Shown here: one piece after another, positions 1-9,223 of the stretch | Numbering within the stretch: position 1 is the first letter of the stretch | Layout of the letters: each line of letters begins with the position of its first letter | DNA from: Borreliella mayonii | GTDB lineage: Bacteria; Spirochaetota; Spirochaetia; Borreliales; Borreliaceae | DNA length: 64,000 bases | Direction: 5' to 3' | Assembly (NCBI RefSeq): GCF_001945665.1 | Contig: NZ_CP015780.1 | Span: forward strand, 62,001-126,000 | Notes under the pieces: generated by a model | What the model was told of the DNA's origin: nothing | The model's input: the letters and a program-made list of their open reading frames with translations, nothing else | Database searches by the model: none | Position numbers and translations under genes: made by a program

Positions 1-342
1 AGCTGCCTTTATTTGCTCATTCTTAGAATCAACAAAAAAAATAGTTGGACTTTTTTGTAGATTAATTTTATTAAAAATTTCATTATTCTTATCAATAACT
101 AAAAAAACACTTTTTTTAGATACTTTGTGAATAACTTCATCATTTCTAAAAGAATTTAAAAAATCTTTTATTAAATTTTCTTTAATATCTCTGCCAACTA
201 AAATTAAAACATTTTTATCCAATTTTTGAGCTTTTTTAATTGCAATCTCATAAGAACTCTCAAAAATAATATCTTCCGACAAAGAAAACAAATCTGAAAA
301 TCCTTGATTTAAAATCATTAAAAATGAAATTATAAATCTCAT
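1..342 (-). CDS. Exported thioredoxin-fold protein, 3' end cut by window
   Basis: Only the first 114 codons are present; the reading frame runs off position 1. The ATG (342-340) overlaps the TGA of the upstream aminopeptidase gene in an ATGA arrangement, so the two are translationally coupled. The N-terminus is a short hydrophobic stretch (MRFIISFLMILNQGFS) that looks like a signal peptide. After it come a region resembling the first helix and strand of a thioredoxin fold (AIKKAQKLDKNVLILVG) and the motif KSPTIFFVDSKNEQI, which matches the cis-proline strand-turn of thioredoxins. No CXXC is seen where the redox motif would be, so a disulfide reductase role is doubtful. The fold call is inference from pattern, not alignment. 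Confidence 0.5.
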   Translation of the reverse strand, partial: MRFIISFLMILNQGFSDLFSLSEDIIFESSYEIAIKKAQKLDKNVLILVGRDIKENLIKDFLNSFRNDEVIHKVSKKSVFLVIDKNNEIFNKINLQKSPTIFFVDSKNEQIKAA

Positions 343-2117
343 ATTTTACTTGTTAGCTTTGCTAAAAATTCCAACTCTCCTTCATTATCAAAATGCTCTT
401 TTAAGGTTAAAAACACACATTCATGATAATCGTTGATATAATTTAACTCATCTTCTGAAAGCATTTCTTTTACTATCAATTCTTTTTCAAAAGGAACAAG
501 AGTTAAATTTTCAAACTCTAAAAAAGCTCCAAAATCATTTGTAAAAGCTTGCCTTACAAAAACTAAATTCTCAATTCTTATTCCGTGACTAAATGTTCGA
601 TAAAGACCAGGCTCAATTGAAACCACCTCAGATCCTTTAAAAGAATAATTAGAATTAGGACTAATCGAAACTGGAAGTTCATGAACATTGAGGAAAAACC
701 CAACACCATGCCCAGTTCCATGAATAAAATTCAATTCATTTTTTAAAAGCGGTAATCTACAAATTCCATCAAGAAAAGCTCCAGAAGATCCATATGGAAA
801 CTTTAAAGAAGAAAGGCTAATGAAAGCTTTAAGAACTAAGGTATAATCATGCTTTTCTTCATCAGAAGCATTCCCTATTAAAAAAACTCTTGTAACGTCT
901 GTCGTACCAAGTCCAAAATATGAACCCCCAGAATCAATCAAAAGAAGACCCTTAGTATTTATTTTTTTACCTCTTTTGGGCTTATAATGCGGAAGAGCTC
1001 CATTTTCTTTAAAACCAACTATTGAGTCAAAGCTGGAACTAAAAAAATCTTTATTTAATTTTCTAAAATGCAAAAGCATATCAGAAATGTCTATTTCATC
1101 TAATTGAGCCAATTCAGCCTTATTAAGACTTTTAAATTTACGCAAAAATTTAATCAAGGCAATAGCATCAATAATATGAGCTTCTTTCATTTTAAGAAGC
1201 TCATATTCAGTTTTTACTGCCTTAAGATTACTTACAATACTTTCTCCCAAAATAATATTAGTCTCACCAAGAACTTTCAAAACCCTAACATTAACATAAA
1301 ATGAAACAAAAAATTTACCTTTATGCTTTATTTGATCTAAAAAACAGTAAAAATTACTGTAAGGCTCTATTTCAAAATTTTCCATTTCAAGCGCTTCTTT
1401 AACATTTGAGTCAAGTTTTTTTATATCAATAAAAAGAACGTTTTTTAGATCTTTATTTCTAGATATCAAAAGAAACGAATAAAACAATGCTGATTTTTTA
1501 ACATCTGCCCCTCTTAAATTCAAAATCCAAGCAATCTCATCAAGAGCAGTAATAACATAAAAATCTGCCAAATTCTTTTCTAAGATCAAACAAATGGATT
1601 TGATTTTTTCAGCTCTTCTATTATTCTTCTCAACATCAGCCAATTCAAATATACGACTAGCCTCAAGCTGGGGCCTAGATTTCCAAATTAAATCAATTAG
1701 ATCTTGATTTATAGCTTTGATATGTGTATTTTTACATTTTTCAGACAACTCTTTATAAAACTTTATACTAATATCATCAGAATAAATTCCAAGCTTTGAT
1801 TCTTGAAGATTCAAATTTATATACGTAAAAATATCAGGGAACCCTTTTACTCCAAGCTTTATCAATACAACCTTAGTTCCCTTAAGTTCTTGCTCGGCCT
1901 GTAAAAAATACCTACCATCTGTGAAAAGAACAGCTTTAGATAATGTTACAATTACTATACCAAAGCTACCAGAAAAACCTGTAATAAACTTACGAGTGCT
2001 ATACCTTTCATGAGAATATTCACTAAAATGAGGATCATAGCCTGCTACCAAATAAGCATCAATTCCATTATCCCTCATATGATCTCTAAGTAAAGCTAAT
2101 CTTTTATTAATATCCAA
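339..2117 (-). CDS. pepP: Xaa-Pro aminopeptidase (M24 family, aminopeptidase P)
   Basis: Predicted cytosolic metallopeptidase that removes N-terminal residues preceding proline, 592 aa. Two creatinase-like N-terminal domains (about 1-300) precede a pita-bread catalytic domain (about 305-560). The five metal ligands are visible: Asp395 (LLLIDSGG), Asp407 (GTTDVTR), His470 (HGTGHGVG), Glu502 (SIEPGLY) and Glu516 (IRIENLV). The length fits the eukaryote-like, three-domain aminopeptidase P rather than the 440-aa E. coli form. The start is a TTG with AAGGGG seven bases upstream. Borrelia depends on host peptides for amino acids, so a scavenging role is likely (inference). It is first in a minus-strand unit with the thioredoxin-fold gene and diverges from the HAD phosphatase gene. 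Confidence 0.92.
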   Translation of the reverse strand: MDINKRLALLRDHMRDNGIDAYLVAGYDPHFSEYSHERYSTRKFITGFSGSFGIVIVTLSKAVLFTDGRYFLQAEQELKGTKVVLIKLGVKGFPDIFTYINLNLQESKLGIYSDDISIKFYKELSEKCKNTHIKAINQDLIDLIWKSRPQLEASRIFELADVEKNNRRAEKIKSICLILEKNLADFYVITALDEIAWILNLRGADVKKSALFYSFLLISRNKDLKNVLFIDIKKLDSNVKEALEMENFEIEPYSNFYCFLDQIKHKGKFFVSFYVNVRVLKVLGETNIILGESIVSNLKAVKTEYELLKMKEAHIIDAIALIKFLRKFKSLNKAELAQLDEIDISDMLLHFRKLNKDFFSSSFDSIVGFKENGALPHYKPKRGKKINTKGLLLIDSGGSYFGLGTTDVTRVFLIGNASDEEKHDYTLVLKAFISLSSLKFPYGSSGAFLDGICRLPLLKNELNFIHGTGHGVGFFLNVHELPVSISPNSNYSFKGSEVVSIEPGLYRTFSHGIRIENLVFVRQAFTNDFGAFLEFENLTLVPFEKELIVKEMLSEDELNYINDYHECVFLTLKEHFDNEGELEFLAKLTSKI

Positions 2118-2149
2118 AAAAATCCCCTTTATACAACTCTACTAATACT

Positions 2150-2158
2150 AGTATACCA
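2150..2158 (-). promoter_or_regulatory. Extended -10 for the aminopeptidase P gene
   Basis: The minus strand reads TGGTATACT, an extended -10 element, about 33 bases before the TTG start at 2117. The -35 region is only T-rich. It shares the short divergent gap 2118-2231 with the plus-strand HAD promoter. Sequence reading only. Confidence 0.45.
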
Positions 2159-2170
2159 AATAATTATCAA

Positions 2171-2199
2171 TTTAAAAAAAATTTTTTATTTGATATAAT
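2171..2199 (+). promoter_or_regulatory. Promoter of the HAD/aminopeptidase gene cluster
   Basis: TTTAAA (2171-2176), a 17-base spacer, then TATAAT (2194-2199) preceded by TGA, giving an extended -10. The ATG at 2232 follows 32 bases later, with AAGGA as ribosome binding site. Confidence 0.65.
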
Positions 2200-2231
2200 T
2201 TAGCTTAAAATTAACTTCTAAAGGATAAAAT

Positions 2232-3122
2232 ATGAAAAATATTAAAGCAGTTGCCTCTGATCTTGATGGTACTCTTTTGCTATCAAAAAGCTATATTGGA
2301 GCCTTTACAGAACTTGTAATTAAAAAATTAACAAAAGAAAAAAAGAAATTCATAATAGCAACAGGAAGAAGCAAGAATGAAATCATTCAAATTACAAAAA
2401 AAATAGATCAACTGCAAGTTTCCTTTTTCATTACATTAAACGGAGCAAAAGTTTACAACCAAGAATGGAAATTAATAAAAAGTCATAATTTATCTGCTGA
2501 AGTGGTAAAGAAAATTTTAAATTTAAGAGACGAGAAGTTTGGTCATATACCTCATTTTTTACATAAAGCAGATCAACACGACGACCAATTAAATATTGAC
2601 ATCAAGACTAAAATTGCAATTGATCAATGCCAAAAATTGCAAAAAGAATCCAATATTTTCAGACATGAAATAGTCAGTCCAATCAATAAAATTCAGGAAA
2701 TTAAAGACTTTAGCGAACTTGAAAATTTTGAAAATGTTGCAAAAATAATACTAGCTGGCAGAGAAGAAAACCTAATAGAATATGAAGCAATGATTTTGGA
2801 GAAATACAAAGGAGAAATAAATGCATACCTTTCTACTCCAAATTCACTAGAAATTGTAGATCATAAAGTCTCCAAAGGAAATGCTTTAAAAGAAGTTCTT
2901 AAAACTATCAATATTGATTTAAGCGAAACCATAGCTTTTGGCGATGGATTTAATGATACTGATATGCTAGAAAATGTAAAAAAGGGCTTACTAATGGGAA
3001 ATGCAAATTATAGATTAAAAGCAATGCTTCCTTACTTAGAAGTAATAGGAACAAATGATGAAGAAGCTGTTGCACACTACATTAATGAAAATGTTTTAGA
3101 AGAACCTATTAAGGAGGAATAA
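2232..3122 (+). CDS. HAD-superfamily phosphatase, Cof type
   Basis: Probable phosphatase of phosphorylated sugars or nucleotides such as FMN or pyridoxal phosphate; the substrate cannot be read from sequence. 296 aa. Motif I is SDLDGTLL with the nucleophile pair Asp10/Asp12. An ATGRS segment gives motif II, a conserved Lys lies in VSKGNAL, and motif IV is FGDGFNDTDM near the C-terminus. The middle is a C2-type cap, placing it in the Cof/YidA branch (TIGR00099-like). The stop TAA directly abuts the ATG of the next aminopeptidase gene, whose SD (AAGGAGG) lies inside this gene's last codons, so the two are co-translated. Confidence 0.88.
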   Translation: MKNIKAVASDLDGTLLLSKSYIGAFTELVIKKLTKEKKKFIIATGRSKNEIIQITKKIDQLQVSFFITLNGAKVYNQEWKLIKSHNLSAEVVKKILNLRDEKFGHIPHFLHKADQHDDQLNIDIKTKIAIDQCQKLQKESNIFRHEIVSPINKIQEIKDFSELENFENVAKIILAGREENLIEYEAMILEKYKGEINAYLSTPNSLEIVDHKVSKGNALKEVLKTINIDLSETIAFGDGFNDTDMLENVKKGLLMGNANYRLKAMLPYLEVIGTNDEEAVAHYINENVLEEPIKEE

Positions 3123-4361
3123 ATGGAGAAAGATTTAATAAAATATGCAGAGCTTATAATTTTAAAGGGAATTAATTTACAAAAAAATCAATGCGTTTTA
3201 ATTCAAGGTTCAATCGAGAATTATAATTTTTTGAAAATAGTGGCAAAAAAAGCTTATGAACATGGAGCTAAATATGTCAAGCTAAATATTAAAGACATCG
3301 ATATTTTAAAATCAAGATTAAAATTCTCACAAGAAGACAGCTTGGAATTTATTCCAAATGCTGAGAAGAGCTTTTTAGAAGAAATGGTTAAAGATAAATG
3401 GGCAAGAATAAACGTCGATGATACAGAAAACTTTGAAGACCTAAAAGAAAGCATTGGTCAAAAAATGTCAATTTATCAAAAAGCATTAAATCTGGCAAAT
3501 AAAACCTTATCACAAGCAATAATGAGCAACAAAATAGCTTGGTGCGTTGTTTGTGCACCAGGTCCAAAATGGGCTTCCAAAGTTTTAAATAAAAAAGAAG
3601 GAAGTCAGACTTTAGAAGAATTTTTCAAAATACAAAAGAAAATATTACTACTTGATAGAGAAGATCCAATAAAAAATTGGGAATCCCATGGAGAAAGGCT
3701 TCATAAAAGATGTAAAACATTAAATGAACTTAATCTAGAAAAGGTAATTTTTAAAAACGAAAAAACAAACTTGGAAGTATATCTACTTGAAACTTCCCTA
3801 TGGACAGGTGGAAGCGAAAAAGTCAAAGGAACAGAAATAGAATTTAATGCCAATATGCCAACAGAAGAAGTTTTTACAACTCCAAACTATAAAAAAACAA
3901 AAGGCATTGTGTACGCCACCCGCCCTGTCATGGTTCTTGAAACACTAATATCTGGAATATGGCTAAAATTCGAAAATGGAAAAGTCGTTGACTTTGGCTG
4001 TAATGGCGAGAAACAAAAAGAAATATTAAAATCCCACATTGAAACCGACATTCAAGCAAAATATATAGGAGAAGTAGCATTAGTTGATAGCAGTTCCCCC
4101 ATTTACCAAAGCAATCTTATTTTTTACAGCACATTATACGATGAGAATGCAAGTTGCCACATAGCACTGGGAGCCGCATATCCATCTTGTTTAAGCAACG
4201 AAGAAGATTTAAAGACTGACGCTGATAAACTAACTTACGGATGTAACGTTTCATTAATACATACAGATTTAATGATTGGAAGCGATGACTTAAATGTCAT
4301 TGGTGTAGACAAAAATGGCAAAGAATACACAATCATAAAAGCTGGTAAATTCGCAATATAA
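3123..4361 (+). CDS. Aminopeptidase, M29 (AmpS/PepS/aminopeptidase II) family
   Basis: Metallo-aminopeptidase of 412 aa, the usual M29 length, acting on short peptides in the cytosol. Family features visible: an N-terminal Rossmann-like part, then the metal-binding C-terminal domain with GEVALVDSSSP (Glu ligand), NASCHIALGAAY (His ligand) and HTDLMIGSDDLNVIG (His and Asp ligands). The family binds two divalent metals, often Co or Zn. The gene abuts the HAD gene upstream and is followed after 11 bases by the PAP2-like gene with its own AAGGAGG, so the three form one operon. With the M24 enzyme nearby it makes a local peptide-scavenging group (inference). Confidence 0.9.
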   Translation: MEKDLIKYAELIILKGINLQKNQCVLIQGSIENYNFLKIVAKKAYEHGAKYVKLNIKDIDILKSRLKFSQEDSLEFIPNAEKSFLEEMVKDKWARINVDDTENFEDLKESIGQKMSIYQKALNLANKTLSQAIMSNKIAWCVVCAPGPKWASKVLNKKEGSQTLEEFFKIQKKILLLDREDPIKNWESHGERLHKRCKTLNELNLEKVIFKNEKTNLEVYLLETSLWTGGSEKVKGTEIEFNANMPTEEVFTTPNYKKTKGIVYATRPVMVLETLISGIWLKFENGKVVDFGCNGEKQKEILKSHIETDIQAKYIGEVALVDSSSPIYQSNLIFYSTLYDENASCHIALGAAYPSCLSNEEDLKTDADKLTYGCNVSLIHTDLMIGSDDLNVIGVDKNGKEYTIIKAGKFAI

Positions 4362-4372
4362 AAGGAGGCTTA

Positions 4373-4837
4373 ATGATGATAGGGGCATTGCTTACCAATG
4401 ATCTTTTTTTATCTTGTCTTGTATCAGGAATTTCTGCTCAAGTAATTAAATATGGTATCCAAACCGTAAAAACAAGAAAGTTAAGACTAACTCCAACACA
4501 TCTTTTAAAAAAAATTTTTCTAGAAACAGGAGGCATGCCAAGCAGTCATTCATCAACAGTAACTGCTCTTTCAACCTCAATTGCACTAACTGAAGGAATA
4601 GATACAAATTTTATAATAGCTCTTGCATTTGCCCTTATTACAATAAGAGATTCTTTCGGAGTAAGATATATGTCTGGAGTTCAAGCAGAATATTTAAATG
4701 CATTATCAGAGAAATTAAAAAAAGAAATAAAAATTGACACAACAAGAATAAAAGTAGTCAAAGGACACAAAAAAAAAGAGGTTCTAACGGGCATAATAAT
4801 AGGAATAGTCTCTGCATATATTGTGTGCTATTTCTAG
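4373..4837 (+). CDS. DUF212 / PAP2-like membrane phosphatase-related protein
   Basis: 154 aa membrane protein of the DUF212 family, distantly related to acid phosphatase/vanadium haloperoxidases. The signature GGMPSSHSSTVTALS (about 55-70) gives the conserved PSSH phosphatase-type motif, followed by an Arg-containing segment (IRDSFGVRY). Hydrophobic helices lie at about 1-20, 65-95 and 135-154. Function is not established; a lipid phosphate or polyprenyl phosphate substrate is only a guess. Two consecutive ATGs follow a strong AAGGAGG; either could be used. Last gene of the first plus-strand group, 15 bases before the next membrane protein. Confidence 0.75.
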   Translation: MMIGALLTNDLFLSCLVSGISAQVIKYGIQTVKTRKLRLTPTHLLKKIFLETGGMPSSHSSTVTALSTSIALTEGIDTNFIIALAFALITIRDSFGVRYMSGVQAEYLNALSEKLKKEIKIDTTRIKVVKGHKKKEVLTGIIIGIVSAYIVCYF

Positions 4838-4852
4838 CATAGGAAAAAATAA

Positions 4853-6325
4853 ATGGTGCGTTTTTTAGGTTTTTTATATTTAATCACAACAATGCCACTT
4901 ATTAATTCCTGCGATGTAGCTCAATTTGGAGATTACAAACCTTTATACTTTGAAAATGAAAATGATCTAAAAACTGCCAATGAATATATAAATTCACTAG
5001 GATACAAAACAATCTCAGAATACACAACAAAAATTGACATTTTAGACTTTCCCGAAAATAAAAAAATCACAATAAATGAGACAAATAAGCTTAACAATCT
5101 TGACCTGAGGAAAAGTATATTTTTAAAAAAACTCCCCAATCTTTTCAACATAGAGGATAAAAAACTTCTTTATGTTGAAAACAGGTTCAAAACTATAGAT
5201 TTTAAAAAACTAAAAAAAGAACTCAATGTTAATGTAGACATGCATTCTATTGACTACAAGACAAAAATTAATTTTATTTCAAGCATAATATTTCTAATCA
5301 TAATAATTTTATTAATTTTTTTAGACCCAGCAAACTCTATATTTACTTTAATTTTTCTATTAATTTCATCCCTTACTTTTATAATAAGCAAAGAAATAAT
5401 GTATTTTTATCCATTTACAGTTCTCTCTTATTTGTTATTTTCAATAATCAGCAATTTTAACAAAAATTACAATAAAATATATTTAAAAGAAATAAATTTT
5501 TTAACACTAATAACAAAAATAAAACATTTATTATTTTTATTTATATTCACAACTCTATATTTCATTACAATCACAACCTTTTTTACAATAAATGTTGATC
5601 CTACTTTTATTGCATTTGTTGCAATAACAACCCTTTGCATTTTCTTAATTTTCAGCTGGATCAAAACAGAAAGCAATTTTAAAGATACATTCTTATTCCC
5701 AATAGAAATTAAAGAAAAAAAAACGGAAGGAAAAAAAGTTTTAAAATCAAAAATAGCAATACATCTACTGTTATTTACACTCTCATTAATTCCATTCGTT
5801 TATTCAAGCTATATTCTAAATTCTTATGAAAAGATTAACTACCTTTATAGTAAAAAATTAAATTATTTTGATTATTTAAATCCCAATAATATTTATATAA
5901 TGCTAGGATATAACAAAGACATACCCAATATTATAGGGTACATATCCCACATTCTTTATCAAAACGAACTAAGATACAATATTACCGCCAAATATGGAAA
6001 AATTCCTAAAGATATAAAAGAAAATTATTTTGAAATCAAAAACGACAAGATAGAAATTAATCCTAAAACTGTTTACGAAGTAGACAAATCATTTATTGAT
6101 GAAATTCTTAAAAAAGATCTTCCAAGCCTATTTTTTAAAAATAAAAATCCAATCTTAATATATAAAGAAAACAAAAATAATATCAACACAGATAAAAAAA
6201 ATTACAAAATACTTTTCTTTTTCTCTTTGCCCTTCTTTGTATTGATATTCCTATTTAAAGCAATAAGATTTACAATTCTTTTAAACATAAATGAAAAAAC
6301 CTATAAAAAATATATTCAAGGATAA
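4853..6325 (+). CDS. Polytopic membrane protein with possible lipobox, Rnf-like cluster member
   Basis: 490 aa, family not recognised. The N-terminus (MVRFLGFLYLITTMPLINSC) looks like a signal peptide ending in a spirochaete-style lipobox with Cys20, though it could be a plain signal anchor. Residues 21-135 are hydrophilic and predicted outside the cytoplasm. About six membrane helices follow (near 140-157, 160-178, 183-200, 222-242, 250-269, 302-320), then a loop and a final helix near 447-465. It sits 8 bases upstream of the RnfC-RnfD-like gene and 15 bases after the PAP2-like gene. No FMN-attachment or Fe-S motif is visible. Its position suggests a partner of the Rnf-like proteins, but I see no sequence match to RnfG or RnfB. 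Confidence 0.6.
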   Translation: MVRFLGFLYLITTMPLINSCDVAQFGDYKPLYFENENDLKTANEYINSLGYKTISEYTTKIDILDFPENKKITINETNKLNNLDLRKSIFLKKLPNLFNIEDKKLLYVENRFKTIDFKKLKKELNVNVDMHSIDYKTKINFISSIIFLIIIILLIFLDPANSIFTLIFLLISSLTFIISKEIMYFYPFTVLSYLLFSIISNFNKNYNKIYLKEINFLTLITKIKHLLFLFIFTTLYFITITTFFTINVDPTFIAFVAITTLCIFLIFSWIKTESNFKDTFLFPIEIKEKKTEGKKVLKSKIAIHLLLFTLSLIPFVYSSYILNSYEKINYLYSKKLNYFDYLNPNNIYIMLGYNKDIPNIIGYISHILYQNELRYNITAKYGKIPKDIKENYFEIKNDKIEINPKTVYEVDKSFIDEILKKDLPSLFFKNKNPILIYKENKNNINTDKKNYKILFFFSLPFFVLIFLFKAIRFTILLNINEKTYKKYIQG

Positions 6326-6332
6326 ATAGCTA

Positions 6333-8651
6333 ATGCTAGAGTTAGAAAAAGTAAAAACAATTTTTAAAAAATACAATAAATACGAGTTAAACATTGACGA
6401 GATTCAAATACCTGAATATGCCCTAATACCCCTTGAAACAGAAAATTCAAAATCCATAATATACATAATTGAAAAACAAAAAATAGAAGAAAATCAAATT
6501 TTATCTAAAAATTCAAACATAGAGCTATACACATACTCTCCAATATCTGGAATAGTAGAAAAAATATACACAGCCAACTTTCCAGATGAAAAAAAATTAA
6601 AATCAGCATTAATCAAATTTCAAGGAAAAATAAAAACCGAAAAAACACCGATTGAAGAAGGGGTTTCAAGAGAAAAAACCCTAGAAAAATTAATTCAACT
6701 GGGAATTCCTTGGTTTAACGAAAATTCTTTATTTCAATTCATAAACAAATGTAAAAAAATAGACAAAATGATTTTATTAACAAACGGAAAAGATATATTT
6801 ACAAATACTTCAGAAGCACTGATGGCAGAAAAATTAGAAGAGATTTTTTCAGGATTCCAAATAATCGACAAAATATTTAAATTCAAAGAAATAATAATAA
6901 TATCAAATAAAGATAAACTAAAAAAAGAATTCGAAAAATTGAGTATTTTTAAAAACAGAAAAATAAAAATTAAATCTTTAGAAAATGCATATCCTTATAC
7001 AAATCATGAAATGATAATGTACTTTTTATACAACAATAAAAATACAAAAGATGATATAAACCCCCACAATAATATTTTATTAGCAAATATTGAAGATCTG
7101 TACAATGCAAATCTTGTTATAAAAAATAACAACCCTTATAAAGAAAAATTTATAGCTATAAATGGAAATAAAAAAATAAAAAGCAGAATACTTAAAGTAA
7201 AAATTGGAACTTCTTTTAGCCAAATAATTAATGAGAAAATTGATACAAAAAAATATGAAATTTTTTTAAACAACCCAGCCAATAGAATAAAAATCAAAAC
7301 ATTAAACATACCGATAACAAGAGATATTTATAGTCTTACCATATTAAAGAAAAAGTCAATATACGACAAAATTAAAGCATTGTTTATATCCAGTTTTTCA
7401 CCATTGCAAATGGAAAATATTATTTTTTCATTCTTAAAGAATGAAAAAATAAATAATAACAGCAAATTAAAAATATTTAATTATACAGATAAAGAAGTAG
7501 AAGAAGAAATACACAAAGTTCAAAAAGAAATTAAAGGCAAAATTCTAAATGAAAGTCTAATAAATGAGGTAATATACACTGAAAACAATTTAAAAGACAT
7601 ATACTTTGCCATCATACTATCACTATCGCCTAGCCTGATATTTTCTTTCCTAAATAACACAAAATTCATGACAGACACCTTGCTGTTAATATTTATTAGC
7701 ATAGTAGTCTATATGCCTATAATGCTAAAAATTAATTACAAATGTTTGTCTTTTTTTGTTTACGCCGCCTTAATGGTGAGCATTATATTGCCTTTGGATT
7801 TAGAAATTACATTAAAAATAGCCTCCTTATTATTTACTTTTTTAGTATTTTTTTACTTTTTCAGATTATCAGCATTTTTAGCAAATCCCATATTAATTTC
7901 TTTTATGTTTTTTGTATTAAATTTTCCAGTAAGTTTTAAGCAAACCTATCAAGAGGAACTTAAAAACTCAAGTTCAATAATTCCAACCTGGAATAAAATA
8001 ATTGAAGCAAATCCAAATATAAAAAATTTAAAAAGTTTAAATACCTTAACAAGATATGAAAACAAAAAAATAGATGCAATTGAAAACTTCATAAATAAAA
8101 ACATTTTTTCTGTTTTCAATATAATTGTCACAAGATTTCATATTGAAAGTCTTTTGGGAGTTAATAATGAAAAAAAATTATCTCCAATCTTGCTTTATTT
8201 TGGACTCTTATTAATAGTTGGCAAATATATAATTAACAAATTAATACCATTGTCATTTTATATAAGCTTGATGGCAATCTCATACATAGCGCATAATATA
8301 GAAATACTAAACCACATCAGCTCAGATATGTTAACATTACTTATCTCTCCAATACCAATGATATTAATATTCACAATGGCAACAGAATTGCAAATAACGC
8401 CGCACTTTAAATTTGAGCAAATACTCTACGGATCACTATTGGCATTTACATACTTTTTAACATTAAGCTATATTCCTTTTGAAACTTTATCGGTCATAAT
8501 ATCTATTTTTATCCTACAATCAAGCTCAAACTTAATAAAAAAATATAGCTTAACCTTTAAAATTAAAAAAATAATGCACGTTTTAAAAACAAATAAAGAA
8601 AAAGCACTCAAAACCTCTCTAGAAAATGAAAAGGATATAATAAAATTATGA
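6333..8651 (+). CDS. Degenerate RnfC-RnfD fusion protein
   Basis: 772 aa. The N-terminal part (about 25-315) follows RnfC segment by segment: a barrel-sandwich region (IPLETEN...ILSKN...YSPISGIVEKI), GIPWFNENSL where RnfC has its Gly-rich FMN/NADH loop, then AYPYTNHEMIMYFLYN, NILLANIEDLYNANLVIKNN and LKVKIGTSFSQII. Only two cysteines exist (Cys140, Cys471), so the RnfC 4Fe-4S motifs are absent. The C-terminal part (about 420-740) follows RnfD: LKDIYFAIILSLSPSLIFSF, FLANPILISF, then MATELQITPHFKFEQILYGS (RnfD: MATDPVTSP...). The SGAT motif for covalent FMN is not found. A membrane complex that has lost its redox cofactors is the reading; the match is from memory of the families. Confidence 0.6.
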   Translation: MLELEKVKTIFKKYNKYELNIDEIQIPEYALIPLETENSKSIIYIIEKQKIEENQILSKNSNIELYTYSPISGIVEKIYTANFPDEKKLKSALIKFQGKIKTEKTPIEEGVSREKTLEKLIQLGIPWFNENSLFQFINKCKKIDKMILLTNGKDIFTNTSEALMAEKLEEIFSGFQIIDKIFKFKEIIIISNKDKLKKEFEKLSIFKNRKIKIKSLENAYPYTNHEMIMYFLYNNKNTKDDINPHNNILLANIEDLYNANLVIKNNNPYKEKFIAINGNKKIKSRILKVKIGTSFSQIINEKIDTKKYEIFLNNPANRIKIKTLNIPITRDIYSLTILKKKSIYDKIKALFISSFSPLQMENIIFSFLKNEKINNNSKLKIFNYTDKEVEEEIHKVQKEIKGKILNESLINEVIYTENNLKDIYFAIILSLSPSLIFSFLNNTKFMTDTLLLIFISIVVYMPIMLKINYKCLSFFVYAALMVSIILPLDLEITLKIASLLFTFLVFFYFFRLSAFLANPILISFMFFVLNFPVSFKQTYQEELKNSSSIIPTWNKIIEANPNIKNLKSLNTLTRYENKKIDAIENFINKNIFSVFNIIVTRFHIESLLGVNNEKKLSPILLYFGLLLIVGKYIINKLIPLSFYISLMAISYIAHNIEILNHISSDMLTLLISPIPMILIFTMATELQITPHFKFEQILYGSLLAFTYFLTLSYIPFETLSVIISIFILQSSSNLIKKYSLTFKIKKIMHVLKTNKEKALKTSLENEKDIIKL

Positions 8652-9208
8652 CTAGCAATTTAATTACATGCTTGATTATTAACAACTTAACTTTAATACA
8701 CTTTATTGGATTTGAAGACATAAAAATAAAAAGCAATCTAACCCTAATAAAAAGATACATCATAATAACAATTACCTCTTTATTAATATATTCAATATTG
8801 TTTTATCTCTATAAACTGTTTGCAGAAAACAATTTACTGTTCTTAATGCCAATTTTTTATGTAATTTTAATTTACGTGTTGGTATTATTATTTAAAGTAT
8901 TAAATGATATATTTATTGTTTACAACAAAAAATCAAATTATTCAAACGATTTCATGCTTTCAAATAGCAGCTTGATTGCAATAACATTTTTTGCACTTGA
9001 TAATAATAATGGATTTTTTAAAGGATTAGAAATACTTATTTTATCTGCATTTGGCATACTAATAGCTTTAATATTAATAACATCAATAAAAAAAAACTTT
9101 GATAAAAATCCTAAAATCAATATATTGGAAAACGAACCAATATATTTTTTTATAATGTTTATTTTATCTTTAATTCCAAATATAATTATATTAATATACA
9201 ATCAATAA
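8648..9208 (+). CDS. RnfA/RnfE (NqrD/E)-like membrane protein
   Basis: 186 aa with six predicted membrane helices. It parallels RnfA/E along its length: LITCLIINNLTLIHFIGF at the N-terminus (RnfA: NAVLVNNFVLVQFLG), SSLIAITFFALDNNNGF at the centre (RnfA: NCAVLGVALLN...), and a tail ENEPIYFFIMFILSLI (RnfA: KGPAIALITAGLMSL). The central cysteines that hold a shared 2Fe-2S cluster in RnfA/E and NqrD/E are not present; the only Cys is near residue 9. Start ATG overlaps the TGA of the RnfC-D-like gene (ATGA), so the products are made together. With the preceding gene it supports an Rnf-derived complex. Confidence 0.6.
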   Translation: MTSNLITCLIINNLTLIHFIGFEDIKIKSNLTLIKRYIIITITSLLIYSILFYLYKLFAENNLLFLMPIFYVILIYVLVLLFKVLNDIFIVYNKKSNYSNDFMLSNSSLIAITFFALDNNNGFFKGLEILILSAFGILIALILITSIKKNFDKNPKINILENEPIYFFIMFILSLIPNIIILIYNQ

Positions 9209-9223
9209 TAGCGAGAAATAAAA

